Origin: Anaerolineales bacterium UBA6668
GTDB taxonomy: Bacteria > Chloroflexota > Anaerolineae > Anaerolineales > UBA6668
Length of the DNA: 5,118 nt
Direction of reading: 5' to 3'
Assembly: GCA_002455215.1 (NCBI GenBank)
Contig: DKKK01000193.1
Span: forward strand, 3,413-8,530
This document shows, piece by piece, positions 5,101-5,118 of this stretch. The position numbers and the translations under genes were made by a program. Numbering within the stretch: the stretch's first letter is position 1; each line of letters opens with the position of its first letter. The notes under the pieces were generated by a model. The model worked only from the letters and a program-made list of their open reading frames with translations, did no database searches and was not told the origin of the DNA.

Positions 5101-5118
5101 CTATTGCCAATAATGTCT
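5097..5118. repeat. Right terminal inverted repeat of the IS, at the window end
   Basis: The reverse complement starts AGACATTATTGG and pairs with the left repeat at 17 of 22 positions. Its inner edge covers the transposase stop codon. The final base of the window is the outermost base of the repeat, so the flanking target sequence is missing. Confidence 0.8.

Larger units (their letters stand above)
4121..5118 (+). mobile_element. IS5-type insertion sequence, 998 bp, apparently full length
   Basis: The element is bounded by imperfect inverted repeats of about 22 bp (4121-4142 and 5097-5118, both starting AGAC-TTATT when read inwards) and contains only the transposase. Length and organisation fit the IS5 group, whose members have DDE_Tnp_4/HARBI1-like transposases. 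It lies inside the coding frame of the beta-propeller gene, transcribed towards the right while that gene reads left. The window stops at the last base of the right repeat, so the other flank and any target-site duplication cannot be seen; the left flank is TAAT at 4117-4120. The outer boundaries could be off by a base or two. Confidence 0.85.

Overview
The window reads as an accessory or degenerating stretch of a bacterial chromosome, probably Chloroflexota. That assignment is from recall only: the GT4 glycosyltransferase (start near 'LLLSKA..VGTYQRKLEE', then HIDEEPYNFATWHAL, SWQNLYRRYPPP and NWIEQFGRVLVEAMACGVPVVGS) resembles enzymes I associate with that phylum. Cyanobacteria or another filamentous group cannot be excluded without a search.

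Layout from left to right: (1) bases 1-160 are a short non-coding edge with a strong imperfect hairpin at 96-125 and a pyrimidine-rich CTTAA repeat tract. (2) Bases 161-1049, minus strand, hold a broken locus. The N-terminal nucleotide-binding part of a short-chain dehydrogenase/reductase (SDR) is joined out of frame to the C-terminal three quarters of a TrpD2/YbiB-like member of the anthranilate phosphoribosyltransferase fold. An 8-bp direct repeat sits at the join, so this looks like a deletion scar. (3) Bases 1050-1244 are intergenic and carry a 16-bp tandem array with two perfect TTCCGCGGAA palindromes, plus a second copy of the CTTAA-rich tract. (4) Bases 1245-2345, minus strand, encode an intact GT4 glycosyltransferase. 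(5) Bases 2469-4118, minus strand, encode a long, visibly AT-richer WD40-like beta-propeller protein. Its reading frame continues 45 codons upstream of its first ATG and then runs into an insertion sequence, so the gene is interrupted and its true 5' end lies outside the window. (6) Bases 4121-5118, plus strand, are a complete IS5-type insertion sequence of 998 bp, with imperfect terminal inverted repeats and a transposase split into two frames at a run of nine A residues. The window ends exactly at the outer end of the right repeat, which suggests a contig break at a repeated element.

The genes do not form an obvious pathway. The propeller, glycosyltransferase and SDR/TrpD2 remnants lie in series on the minus strand, with gaps of 123 and 195 bp, so co-transcription is possible but not shown. 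The main story is genome decay and mobile-element activity: one gene pair collapsed by deletion, one large repeat protein cut by an IS, and a transposase that either uses -1 frameshifting or is itself mutated. I found no convincing new multi-gene system. The items most worth checking are the frameshift site, the tandem palindromes, the fusion junction and the interrupted propeller.
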